From: Tetrastigma voinierianum
Taxonomy: Eukaryota; Streptophyta; Magnoliopsida; Vitales; Vitaceae
Direction: 5' to 3'
DNA: 64,000 nucleotides
Assembly (NCBI GenBank): GCA_016808115.1
Contig: JAEQBH010004549.1
Span: forward strand, 372,001-436,000
Under the pieces are notes generated by a model that was given only the letters and a program-made list of their open reading frames with translations, was not told the DNA's origin and made no database searches. Below, one piece after another: positions 1-11,311 of this stretch. Position 1 is the stretch's first letter; every line of letters begins with the position of its first letter. The position numbers and the translations under genes were made by a program.

Positions 1-1001
1 GTATGTTTGATCACTGCATGATACTTAGGTAGGGAATAACCCCTGTAGGAGACATCACTAACAGTTTTGCTCACCCTGCTAGACCCCTTTAGGTACTGTG
101 TGTCTAGTGCAGGGGCCGTGCACTCCGTATATGGACTCCAGATACGATTTGTTTCTATTGACGACTGCTTTTTGTTTTGTTTTTTGGTCTTGTATTATAT
201 CTGAGCAGTAACCAAAATATGTACTACCGTGATTGAGGTTCATCATATATTTTTGTATATTGTGAATTGAATATACAAAAATGGTCCTTAGATAAGGAGA
301 GACGCAGAGTGTGATATCTAGGCATCCCGATATCTATGCTGTGTTTTCCGCTGCTTTACGGGAGTCACAACTTTAGACCCCTGGCTGGGCGTCATATTTG
401 ATGATAAGATGCACCTTTACATAATTCCCCACTATTAAATATATAATGCCAAAGTTTAGAAGATATTATATATTTAGAATTAGAAACAAACTGTGTTTCA
501 TTCTAAAAAGGATACTTGATAAAAAGTTTACTATTTCCAATGTGATAGCTTAAAGGAAAGAAATGTGGAAATTAGGAAGGTAGAGATGGAGTCATATTGA
601 GCACGGATCAGCCTTATTCACCCAAGGTCGGCTCATGAAAAGCAGGGAAATTTAGGCTTGAAGCTTACCCATCACGGATTTTGAGAGGAGAGCATAAGCA
701 TCAAGCTAAGTTCGAACGTGTATGGAAAAGTGCAAAGTAGATAATTACATTGATATATTGCTTCTGCATCGTTAAAAGCCTTTTCACCTCGGTAGGAAAG
801 AGATGATGTTCTTTATTTTCTTCATCTGATCTAGAAGCAAACTGTGGGGTTAAACTAATCGAGCCCAACCCCAACAAGTTTGGGTCAAGGAATTCCTGGG
901 TTCAACTTTGTCAACCTTGATCTAATTTCTAGCCAGTTTGACCAATGGCTTGAATAACCCTTACAACCCAACCTAACTAGATTATAATATATATAGAAAG
1001 A

Positions 1002-1002
<1 letters not shown>
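1..1002. other. Non-coding, no gene recognised
   Basis: AT-rich sequence without a convincing reading frame. It contains one segment (397-481) that recurs near 17.75 kb. The phrase around 860-905 (cccaaccccaac / gtttgggtcaagga) has the flavour of a dispersed repeat, but I could not tie it to a family. No splice-like exon series or RNA gene was seen. Confidence 0.6.
397..481. repeat. Dispersed repeat, second copy at 17744-17831
   Basis: The words 'gatgcacctttaca', 'attccccactattaaat' and 'aaagtttaga' occur in the same order at 17744-17831 with small substitutions. Seen directly; the element family is unknown. The other copy lies in the flank of the LecRK duplication, so this could be a MITE or an old segmental duplicate. 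Confidence 0.6.
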
Positions 1003-1049
<47 letters not shown>

Positions 1050-1056
1050 TATACAT
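1003..1056. repeat. (AT)n microsatellite
   Basis: About 22 uninterrupted AT dinucleotides, then an imperfect continuation. It abuts the left end of the LTR at 1057; the right end of that LTR is also followed by a TA-rich run (3164-3176), so the LTR may have inserted into the microsatellite. Confidence 0.95.
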
Positions 1057-3163
1057 ATATCTCAGAAACCCAGAAAAATTCAAAATTTCTAAAAATGGTA
1101 AAACAAAGATTTCGTTGAAAATCGAAATTTTTGATCTCGATGAGATGAAACGGATTCTCCCGTTGAATCTGCCTCATAAATCTAGTTGTCCCGCCGACTT
1201 CACCTGATTCTGAGACAAACAAATTTTTGCCGTTCTTTCGAGACATAGTGGGCCTAAAGTGACACATGGCATGATCCTTATGCCACATGGCACCTTAGGG
1301 AGGGACATGGTACATATACGTGGTGCACTTCAGGTGAATGACCCACATTGAGCCAAGTGTCAAGTGGAGGAGTAAAACAAGAAAATAAGGAAAAGAAAAA
1401 AAATTAAGAAAATGTTGAAACAAGTGCCAAAATTGGTTCCTACATTTTTGGCACAAACGAGTAAATGAGGAGAGGGAGTGAGCGTGAGGATAAGGGTTAT
1501 AGAGAGAAAGTGAAAAATGGCTTTTGGGATTTTGGATCAGGAATCGAGAGCTACGGCTACGTTTTAGAAGAAAAAGACCCCATCATCTCAAAGCTACGCT
1601 ACAGATTCACAAAAATTGAGTTTTATCAACCCACGAGGTATAATTTTTCCTTACTTATTATTTTTGTACTTTTAGTGTCATTTAGAATTAATAGTTCTTT
1701 CATACTTAATATAGTGTTTTAGTCCCAAGATTTTGGGACTGAATATTGAAATTGTGGATTAGTTCTAAAATTCCTTAACAGGCTAGATTTGGTTTTGATC
1801 CCGGACCGGCTGTCTTGGGCTTTGTTGAGTGTTTGAATCATGATTCGTGATGAATGGAACCAAACTGGTTTGTAAAGTAAAGGATGTATGGGTGCCTTGT
1901 TTTTGGTTCAAAGTGGACCATTTTAGTGTTATTGTTGGAAAAAATAATAACATGTCACAGTGGAAAATCATGCATTATATACTGTTTGATGTATTAACAT
2001 GGAAATTATAGATAAATGGAAATTATATGTAGAAACATAATTATCCGGAATTTATAAATGTTTACATGCAACTCTTATTGTGCATGTAGCATGATATCAC
2101 ATGAAATGACATGATCAGATTTGCATGTTGGTTCGCTGCTATAGCCGAGTTTGGGTGGGTGATGGAAAATGCTATTCCACCATCTCATGAATGTGCGTGA
2201 GCACCAAATGGGAGAACTCAAAATCGACTTACGCTTGTATAAAACAATAATAATAATAAATTTCAAATTGGGTGAAGCAAGACGGGAAGATCCCCCTTGT
2301 GGTGAAAGACCCACCTTATTCTTTGTCGATATATCTAGCGATGAAAGTTCGCGAGCTCAAGGCTTGCGAACCTACGGTGAGACCCCGAAATTTGAACCCA
2401 AAGAACATTACTTTGATTTGATAAATTAAAATTAGAGGGTTGTCCAATGGTTTAGTCATCAAGTAAACACCACAGACTGGTTTTTCACATTCGCGCTGCA
2501 GGAGGGGGAGTCTGGGTCGGACTCAGTCAGGGCATGAGGGATCCCATCTCATGCATGACAATGCAACATCAGACTGTACTATTTATACAATACGATCACG
2601 TCAGGTATACACATGTGCATTTAGAGTAAATTTCAGAAATTTCTACTGCATCATTCACCTGTCATGGGACCCCCTTTCGTACAGGGTTGTACAGGAGATG
2701 ACGTCTACGAGGTCAAGATTACAAAGAGTCATGTAAAATCTTGATATTTCATTTGTAAAGTATTTTGTATAAAAGAATTGTAACTAAATTCCTTTTGGGA
2801 CTATTATCTAAATAGTCGTATAATTATGGTAAGAGGTCGTGGATCGAACTCTTACTAATCGTAATTGCTGCCATTCTTCATATATTTTAGATTTAAAATG
2901 GAATGAATGGTCCCGTAGTGGATGTATATTGGGGATATTGACAAATGGACCTTGTGTGGTCGATACTACTTATGTTGAGACCGTGGATGGGTTATGATTA
3001 TACTGTTATACAGGTTATATGTTGGGTAGAGCTCCCCGAACAAAGGAGACTCTGCCCGATTTTTGTGAAAATATGGATCCCGATAAATTGGACACAATAG
3101 TATGATATCGGGTCACCTGAAATCCATCGGAATTTCGTGGGTTGATGGGTTATCAACGGGATA
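1057..3163 (+). mobile_element. Solo LTR of the chromovirus family, + orientation
   Basis: The segment follows, in the opposite orientation, the landmarks of the LTRs at 3904-14195. They come in this order: a degenerate start (cagaaacccagaaaaattc, compare TGTGAAACCCCAG on the minus strand at 14195), 'gatctcgatgagatg', 'ttcgagacatagtgg', a purine-rich tract, 'gagtctgggtcgg' (the family's 'gactccctcac' word reversed), a TATA box and a final 'gggttatcaacggg'. No coding sequence lies beside it, so a solo LTR is the simplest reading. Its length of about 2.1 kb fits the 2.2 kb obtained by adding 3904-4920 to 13000-14195. The last ~20 bases of the LTR are missing. Confidence 0.7.
2767..2775 (+). promoter_or_regulatory. 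LTR TATA box
   Basis: GTATAAAAG lies about 400 bases before the LTR end. The reverse complement of 4200-4215 gives the same box in the same context (tattttgtataaaagaatt), which supports it as the promoter of the LTR family rather than chance. Confidence 0.55.
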
Positions 3164-3903
3164 TATATATTTAGTTTTTTTTTTTGCAATTTTTTTAACT
3201 AACACCTGATTTACTAATGATCCACTGATACTTTTTCTCACAAAAAATATTCATATTTACCTTTTACAAAGTATAAGTTATCATAAAAAAGGTAAATCTG
3301 GCAAGTTACCATTCTATCATTCAAACAAAAACCTATATATAAATCAGAATTGACAAAAAACTTTGAATTTATAATCCTTGCCATTTGAATCCACCAATTT
3401 TATCATATCTTCTTAAGTATTTGTGAAACATAAGAGAAAGAAAACCAATATGAAAGCTGGGAAGGAACCTAATAAGAAGAAAACCTATTTGCTATTTGAA
3501 AGAGATGAAAAAACTATAGAAAGTAAAAGAGGGGAAGAAGAGGAAGAAAAGGAATAAAAGAATTATAAGTTCTTTATTATTTGAGCCTTTAAATTTTATT
3601 AAATGTTATATGAATAAATTCTTCCAGATAAATATATATTTTATTCATTTTTTTTTTTAAATTTCTTACTATTGATATTAATAATTCATATTTAAATTTA
3701 TTCTTATTTAAGAACAAATTTTGTTGCTAAAGCTTCATAATAAACTTATATTCTTTTTTAATACACTTTGACTTCAAGATAGTAAATTGTTCCTACTGAC
3801 ACTTGAACCTAGGACCCCCTCCCTATGCTCTGGTCTGCTTTGTACTGCTGGGAATCGCTTCACCACTCTTGAGCTAGGTATGATGGGCATATTAAACTTA
3901 TAT
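3164..3903. other. AT-rich spacer, no gene
   Basis: Long A/T runs, with a purine-rich stretch near 3520-3560. Apart from a weak SINE-like segment at 3780-3885, nothing codes or resembles an RNA gene. Confidence 0.6.
3780..3885 (-). mobile_element. Possible degenerate tRNA-derived SINE head
   Basis: On the minus strand TAGCTCAAGAGTGG resembles a pol III A box, and GGTTCAAGTGTC about 67 bases later resembles a B box. The spacing is longer than in a normal tRNA, no cloverleaf is evident, and no target duplication was found. A SINE 5' region is the best guess; chance similarity is possible. Confidence 0.3.
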
Positions 3904-4920
3904 TGTGACACCCCAAACCCGGGGTCCTGACTGGTCACAATGATGAGGAATTTCTACCCTAGGCCGCTTCTCGCACTCTGTCTTGGTCCTCGGATCTGCA
4001 TCACCACTCATGGACACCCGAAAGTTACTCAACACCACATCTATATATACTACTCTCTCACCTGTGATCCATTCATCTCATTTAAATTAAAATATGAGAG
4101 TAATATACTTAAATACAGTCCGTAAGAGTCTGATTATGACCCTCTTGCCATAATTACATACTTGATTATTGGCAATAGTCCAAAAGAATTTAATTATAAT
4201 TCTTTTATACAAAACACTTTCTAGAACTAGTCTGTCCTAAGCATTTTTTTACAAAAAGATTTATCAAGGCTACATGTCGCCTCAATCAATTGGCCTGAAC
4301 GCATCCACCGCAGGTCGCATCTGCACCGGTGCTGGTCAGTTCCATGAAGGGCATTTTCACGCCCGAGAGAATACCTCCTACAAAGGCTACTCCTCACCTA
4401 AGTGCACATACAATGCCATGTTCACGCACTCAAACACATTCCAAGTAAAATGTAGTTTCTACCATGGAATTTCTACATACCATGAATGAGATGAGACTCA
4501 TCATGCCCCATGTCCCAAGTCCTCACTGACTCCCTCACACATGCATATGCTAAGTGTGAAAAACCGTCATTCTAGATGAAATCCATCATTTTCAAAACAA
4601 ATTATTCTGTTTATAACCAAAGCTTTTGGATGATACATCACAATGATAATTTATATTCAAAATCCACACCTTTTGTGGGTAGTGGATTTTTGTATCTCAC
4701 TCCTGCCCGCAAACCCAGACACTTTTAATACTTTCACAGTTAGGAACTATGTCCACCATACAATTAGCTGCCAAATCTGATGGGGACCATCCCTTCTTCT
4801 TGATGATATCCGGAAAGGAGTTTTCAAGCTTCATGCAACCATACAACTCTGTTGGACGTTATCCCATTTACTTAGCCTACCCAATCAAACACCAAACGCA
4901 ATGTTGATTTACCAACCACG
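3904..4920 (-). mobile_element. LTR fragment A (3' part of a chromovirus LTR)
   Basis: Begins TGTGACACCCC, the reversed 3' end of this LTR family, and runs through the family words 'ctactcctcacctaagtgc', 'gactccctcac' and 'caactctgttggacgtt' before stopping where fragment B begins. The region at 13000-14195 starts with the sequence expected next and ends at the LTR's other terminus. The two pieces may be one LTR of about 2.2 kb split by a later insertion. Flanks 'ccacg' (4916-4920) and 'ctacg' (13000-13004) could be its insertion duplication. Confidence 0.65.
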
Positions 4921-6457
4921 TGACACCCCAAAACCCAAGGGTCCCATTGACAACCCGTCAACGCACGGAATACCTAGGTATCGCATATCGCTTATCGCTA
5001 TAGCATATCGCTTCCCATTCGCCAAGATCCATTCTTGCTTATATATTTTAGAAAAATATACAAATTTATCAAAACAATTCATAAGAGTTCGAAAGGCAAC
5101 TCTTATATTACATGTAAAATCTGGGGCTTGTTTTTACAAAAAGGTTTCTAAAGCCACGCTTGGCTTTCTTGCCAACTTTAATCCTGATGAAAGTCATCTA
5201 TATACTAACCTCGCACCTCGAAGGGGGTCCCATGACGAGTAAGGATAACTCTTGCAAGGGCTACTCCCCACCTAAGTGCACATGCAATGCCATGTTCACA
5301 TAATAATACACACATCAACATTCCATTGAAGAATATGCCAATTCTACATGGAATCCTACATGCCATGAAATGAGATGAGACTCATCATGCCCCATGTCCT
5401 AAGCCTTCACCGACTCCCTCAGCGGCGTTTATGCTATGAAATCACATTCCGATGACATCCAATGATCATTTTCAAACCAATTTCATTTCGTTTATAAACT
5501 AAAATCTTTTTGGATGATACATCACAATGATCATTTTATATTCAAAATCTATGCGTCTTTATGTGGGTAGCGGATTTTTGGTGTCTCGACCGCTGCAATC
5601 GCAAAACCCGTATTAATTTCTTTCTACGCGCCTTTCACCGCCGGGGGACTATATATGACTACATCATGTTTTCACCCAGGGGATTCATCCCTTCTTGGCT
5701 TTATACTACGCACATATTTTCATTCTCATGTATAAAACCGTACAACTCTGTTGGACGTTGTCCCATTTAACCGAGCCCACCCAACTAAACACCAATACAG
5801 TGTCGAATCATTAATCATGCACTCATAGCCATTTAACCCGTGCATATGGAATGCAATATGCCATTGCCTAGTTATACCATGTCCCATTGATGAATGCTAT
5901 ATGGAAAATTTTATCAAACATGCATATCACCAATGCATCTTAGGCAAATCGCATCAAACATGCATATAATTTCTACATTAACCTTGGCCCATCAATTTAT
6001 CACACAAGCATATAATAATATCAGAAGATACAAATCACATTTAGTCAAGTAATGAAACACTTTATCTTCTAGGCTAAATTATGACATAACATGTCCACAA
6101 AATCGCATACAACATGCCATGTAATGACCATGTCTCACATACAATTCATCACATGTCAATATATTATTACACATATCAACATTTAATCAAACAAGCATGT
6201 CATGCCATGCAATTAGTACACTTGGTGTTCTGATCAACATTTCGTAAGAATGGCTGTGAACACCAAATGCCAATCACTGGCATATGGCTAGATTCTAGAC
6301 TCAAAGAGATTTTCATAGAGTCTAAAAATGAGCGAATCAGAGTTTGGATGAGAAACATTTGGTAGTCCGAAGTTAGAGTACACCATGAGACACACTATTG
6401 CTCCAATCCATGCAATAGTGTGCCCGAGGGTTGCGTGGAGCATTTCTGCTAACTTCG
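4921..6457 (-). mobile_element. LTR fragment B, same family
   Basis: Starts TGACACCCC and repeats nearly all landmarks of fragment A in order, including 'ggctactccccacctaag', 'gactccctcag', 'gatgatacatcacaatgat' and 'caactctgttggacgttg'. It then continues past the point where A stops and ends abruptly at element T. It has no visible opposite end, so it is a truncated LTR, by deletion or unequal recombination. A TA-rich patch at 5040-5110 is where the family's promoter is expected, but I see no clean TATA box. Confidence 0.65.
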
Positions 6458-8301
6458 TGATGCCCCAACCCGGGGTCCGCTGATGTCCCATCAACTCATG
6501 GAAGATTCTGTGGATGCTCCAAGAACCCGACACCACTCATGAAAATCCGGGCGCAGCCTCCTTTGTACGGTGGAGCTCTACCCAAGGTACAAAACTTGTC
6601 CCACATCAACAATGACCACAAAATCCATGCGAGTAAAATAATGGCCACTGGGCCCCAGATCAATAATCACAAAATATGTCAACTATATACAGTTCAAGAG
6701 TTAATAAATTACCTTTCACCAAACATATATCAAAATTCTGTAGTTTTAATACATATTATACAAAACTATCACTCCAAAGCCAAACATCTGCTTTCTTTCT
6801 TCTAAATGCGGTCTCTAAAGGAGCGCTTCGCCCTCCCAGACACTCACCGTAATTAAATATCGATCTCAGATAGTATTGGAAGAAAAACTCTGCATTGAGC
6901 ACTTCCTACGGGTTACTCCCACCTAAGTGCACATTCCATGGCAAACAATCACATCCAAGAAATTACATGAACCTACTCGAATGTCTACATGCCCAATCCC
7001 CTGTCCCGAGTCCTCACCGATTCCCTCACATATGCCTAAGCCGAATGCGAGTAAAATATCTAGTTTTCAAAATAAAAGCTTTTTGTTCTCAAAAACTTAC
7101 TACCAAGATTCTAGAATAGTATCGACTACCCTCCAGCACTGTTGGCTAACGCCTAAACAAGCTCTTCAGCGGTCCTCATCCGAACTGATCTATCGACGTA
7201 CCTCCAAGATACAATTCTTCGGAAAATCTTCTCGTCAAATTCCCTTCACAAACATTTTTCCTTTTGTTTTCTTTCTTCATGTCATGCACTCACTCCTAAT
7301 ATTCTGGGGAGCTCTAAATGTGATATGGAATGCATTATGCCAATCCCAACAAACTTTGCTAATATATAAAACATGCATATACTAAATATAATCCACATAA
7401 ATCATGTTATTAAATTCATATTAATAACACAAAAATTAGTCATACTGGCTAATTACTGCTACAAAGCAATCACTTCGACCACCATTCATGCAAAAATTCA
7501 CCAAAAAATCATTATGGGAATTATCTTCACGGAACAAAGGAAACCCCGGGCTGGCACTGCTCACGCCATAACAATGGGAGGTTCTTTCATTCTGCTAAAA
7601 TGTTTCGAGATCACCAAAACAATTCCGCTAATCCAAGCCTCAAAACATCCCCAATCCATTTATACTTGCTCTTAGCCAAATACAATACAAGCAGAAAAGA
7701 TCCCCACCTCTTGAGTTGTCGAAACTCCACCAACCTGGCAGGTCCACGCGTAGCCCTCGCCGCGTAGATCGACTTTGCTTCTTGCTCCGTCGAGAACCAA
7801 CGGTCCGAACGACCGAAAATCTAGAGAGAAGGCACACTTTCTCTCTCTAGATTTCAAAAACTCAAGCTACTACACTTTTGTTCCTGCCACTACCGTTTTT
7901 TGTGTTTTGGAGAAGAAGATCACTATTCTTCTTTTGTCTTTATTCTCATTAACATTTCAATTAATTCCCATTGTGTCCCTTTGTCTTGATTTTTTGACAC
8001 TTTGCACAATCTAGGTCATTCATCTCATCCTTTCACTAATCATGCAACATGTGTTACATGAGTACATGTAGTACGTGACTTTTGTCACATCACATGTCTC
8101 TCAAACCTGTTTTAATGCACCCGACACCCACACCAAGCCGAACGCTGGAATTCACCATCTCGACTAACAAATTGACGTGGAAGTTAGATTATGACGATTC
8201 CATCGGTGAAACTGGTTCACTATCCGATCTAGAAAATTTTTATTTTTACCGAAATGAACCATTTTGTCCTTTTCATAAAATTGTAATTTTCCCCAACTAC
8301 A
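6458..8301 (-). repeat. 3' LTR of element T
   Basis: On the minus strand it begins TGTAGTTGGGG just after a polypurine tract and ends with the reversed form of TGATGCCCCAACC, close to the family terminus GGGGCGTCACA. Mid-LTR it carries a perfect 13-bp inverted repeat (7817-7829 with 7842-7854). The pair of LTRs differ by many substitutions and indels, so the insertion is old. Confidence 0.75.
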
Positions 8302-8313
8302 TTCTCCCTCCTT
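8302..8313 (-). promoter_or_regulatory. Polypurine tract of element T
   Basis: AAGGAGGGAGAA on the minus strand lies immediately before the 3' LTR start. This is the expected position for the plus-strand primer of reverse transcription and fixes the LTR boundary at 8301. Confidence 0.75.
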
Positions 8314-8409
8314 AAAAGGAATTTCTGCCCGAGCTCTGAGACTATAACCATTCACATGCATATGCAACGTGCACTACCCCATGCATGTAAATTAGTCATT
8401 TGGCATTAA

Positions 8410-11290
8410 ACGACTAAACCATCGTGCACTTCATCCCCTAAACAGAAGGGATAGGTGGGTCCGCAGCTGTCCCTCTTCGCGCTCCCACGCCGACCCTCCA
8501 CCCACTCGTCGCCATAGCACCACTAGCCCCTCACCTGGCCTCAGCGTCGCAAAACCTCGATCTCACATCCACAATGCACACCGGGGTCCAACTCAATCTC
8601 TCCCCGATCCCACTTCGTAAATTTGGATTTGGGTGTACCTCCGGAGCATGGAGCGTGAAATACCTCATGGACACGACATCTTTGGTAGTAAAAATAAGCT
8701 AGGTACACTACAGCGCCTACCCTCTCGAGTATCTCGAAGGGCCCAATAAACCTCGACGATAGCTTCCCTCGCTTGCAGCTGCCAATTGCTCCTCTCTTAG
8801 GCATCACCTTCAAGAAGACATGATCTCCAACCTCGAACTCTAAGGGTTGACGTCGTACATCAACATAGCTCTTCTGCTAGCTCTAAGCCGTGAGAAGACG
8901 TTGTCATATCAAGCTCACCTTCTTAGAGGTGTCTCTAATCAGATCAGGACCAGTGATGGAGCTTTCTCCCACCTTGGTCCAACATATCGGTGATCTGCAT
9001 GGCCTCCCATACAATGCCTCATTTGGTGCCATCTGTATACTCGCCTGATAACTGTTGTTGTAGGCGAATTCCACTAAGGGAAAAGGCTCTTTCAGCTACT
9101 CTTATGATCCGGGACATGCTGCGGCATGTCTCCTAACACTGTATGGTTCTCTCAACACACGACCATGCGTACGTGGGTGGAAAGATGTACTCATAGTCAG
9201 TCGTGTGCCCATAGCCTTTTGGAATCTCTTCCAAAAGTGCGTTGTAAACCTCGGGTCTCTATTTGACACTATGGATACTGGTACTCCATGTAGCCGGACT
9301 ACCTCTTAGCGTCTGACCAGCGAGAATCTCTCGATGTGAAGGTCATCATGACTAGAAAATGTATTCGACTTAGTGAGCGGGTCCGCATCACCATGCAGCA
9401 TCATGTCCTTGCGGTGTGTCGGAAAGGTAGCGAAGTGGGTCACAAAATCCATAACGACGTGCTCCACTTCCGGCTCGACCACCTCGATGGCGAAGTAGCC
9501 CTGTTGGCTTTTGGTGCTCAGCCTTAACCTGCTGACACTTGAGACATCGTCGAACAAAGTCCCCTACGTGTCTCTTCATCTTGCTCGTGAAATGCGGCAG
9601 CGAAGATCTGGTACATCTTCGCATTACACGGATCACATGCGAATCAAGAAGCGATGAAACTCCTTGAGAGTCTCCTCTCTGATGATCAAATGCAGAACCC
9701 ATGCACGATCTCTACATCGAGACTACCGCATTTGCGTGGGCCCGGTCCGGCCCTCGTCACCCATACACGGCGTACGGGTTCTGATGGACAAATCTCGCGT
9801 TACGCCCTTGGGACTCGATCCTTTCTACTCGAAGCGAGCGGTGTAATAGCCATTACCTTTCCCGGCGTACCCGCAAGTGCGCTTTGCGATCTTGTATGCC
9901 ATCAGTCTGAGCATGCCTCGGAAGCTATACTATCCAATGCTCCTCGTGACTTCCGATTGAGTGCATCAGCCACTACATTTGCCTTACCAGGATGGTAATG
10001 CAAAGTGAAGTCATAATCCTCTAGGAACTTCATCCATGCTGCGTGGCTCATGACCCGGTCCCAACTGGCATTGAATATACTTGGACGCATGGTGCAGTAC
10101 CGCGTCGAACTCCTGCGCCATATAAGTAGTGGCACTAAATCTTCAAAGGCGAGGCTCGACCTGCAACTCCATTATCGGTGTGTGGGGGTAATTACGCTGT
10201 AGATTCTTCAAGCGCGGGGGAACCATAGCTTCCCACACCTCCCGGACTCCATCAAAACACATCACAGTCCGGCCCTCGAGGCAGCATCACAATGCGTGTA
10301 CCCATGTCCTGTCAGGGACTATCAAGATAGGAAGCGGAGTAAGTAAGCCTCCCTCTTCAACTCTGGAAGGCCTCCTCGCATCGGTCATCCCGATGCCGAG
10401 CCTCCTTCCATGTCCAATCTCGTCATAGGTGCTGCCTTTAATCGGAGAAATCCTCGATGAGATCTCCTTGTAATACCTAGCCAATCAAGAAACTACGTAT
10501 ACCGAAGACTAACCGGCCTCTCCCAACTCATCACGGCCTCGACCTTCTACGGGTCCGACAAGCGATGCGACACCAAGTGTCCCAAAAAATCTCACCTCAG
10601 GTAAGCGAAAACTTCGCGCCTTGCAGCTCAAACTTGGCATACGGTGATGATCTCGGCAGAATTGTAAAACAATCCTCAAATGATACTCATGCTCCCACTC
10701 TGAGTGGGAGTAGATCAAAATGTCATCCGCGAAGAGTATGACAAACTGATCCAGATAGGGTTGGAATACCCTAATGCATGAGATCCATGAATCTTCTTTG
10801 AGCGCATTCGTCGATCAAAGGGCATCAACGTAAACTTGCGGTGCTTATGCGCTTCTGAATGTTGTCTTGGGGATGTCTGTCTCACAACCCTGGTGATGGT
10901 AACTAATGCGAAGGTCTATCTTGGAGTAGACTCACGCTCCTCTCAACTGATCAAACAAATCATCAATCCTCGGTAATGGGTACCGATTGTTGATCATAAC
11001 CTTGTTCAACTGTCTGTAGTCAATGCATAGTAGAAGGGTCTTGTCCTTCTTCGCCGCCCAAGCGAAGGGCCGGAGGAGCTATGATGAAGTGCTCGATCCT
11101 AATGAACGTCAGTAACTCACATGGCGGACTCGAGTTCACACCTTTCAATAGGTGCCATCTTATGCGGAGTCATAGAGATAGAGCGAAGTACCGAGGGGTT
11201 CAACTCCAATACCGATCCTGACCTCAGGAAGAAACATCCTCATACTCGTAGACTACTCTAGGTAGATCTAAGTCCGGTCTCACACCCGTA
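8410..11290 (-). pseudogene. pol: Broken chromovirus pol (RT, RNase H, integrase)
   Basis: Read right to left. RT is at about 11290-10500: 'CIDYRQLNKVMINN' near 11000 and the segment 'YSHSEWEHEYHLRIVLQ' at 10715-10660. RNase H ends around 10080-9980 with 'YHPGKANVVADALNRKS'. The integrase zinc finger is at 9640-9540 ('FVRRCLKCQQVKAEHQKP'). The integrase core is near 9080-8950 ('LVEFAYNNSYQASIQMAP'). The C-terminal segment at 8813-8541 contains 'SSRFIGPFEILERVGAV'. A weak chromodomain-like tail follows near 8500-8410. Frames shift repeatedly and there are stops, for example in the integrase core. These enzymes would copy the RNA to DNA and insert it; this copy cannot. Gag and protease are missing. 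Confidence 0.85.
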
Positions 11291-11311
11291 CAACTTTAGG
11301 CTCACGCCGCG

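Noticed and set aside
977..1288. 103-residue minus-strand reading frame
   Set aside because: Its C-terminus is translated (AT)n microsatellite and the rest is LTR start sequence; no domain.
3780..3885. A functional tRNA gene on the minus strand
   Set aside because: A-box and B-box words are too far apart and no cloverleaf can be drawn; at most a SINE relic.
7640..8014. Overlapping short frames in the 3' LTR of element T
   Set aside because: They lie across the LTR hairpin and CT tract and are not kept in the partner LTR.
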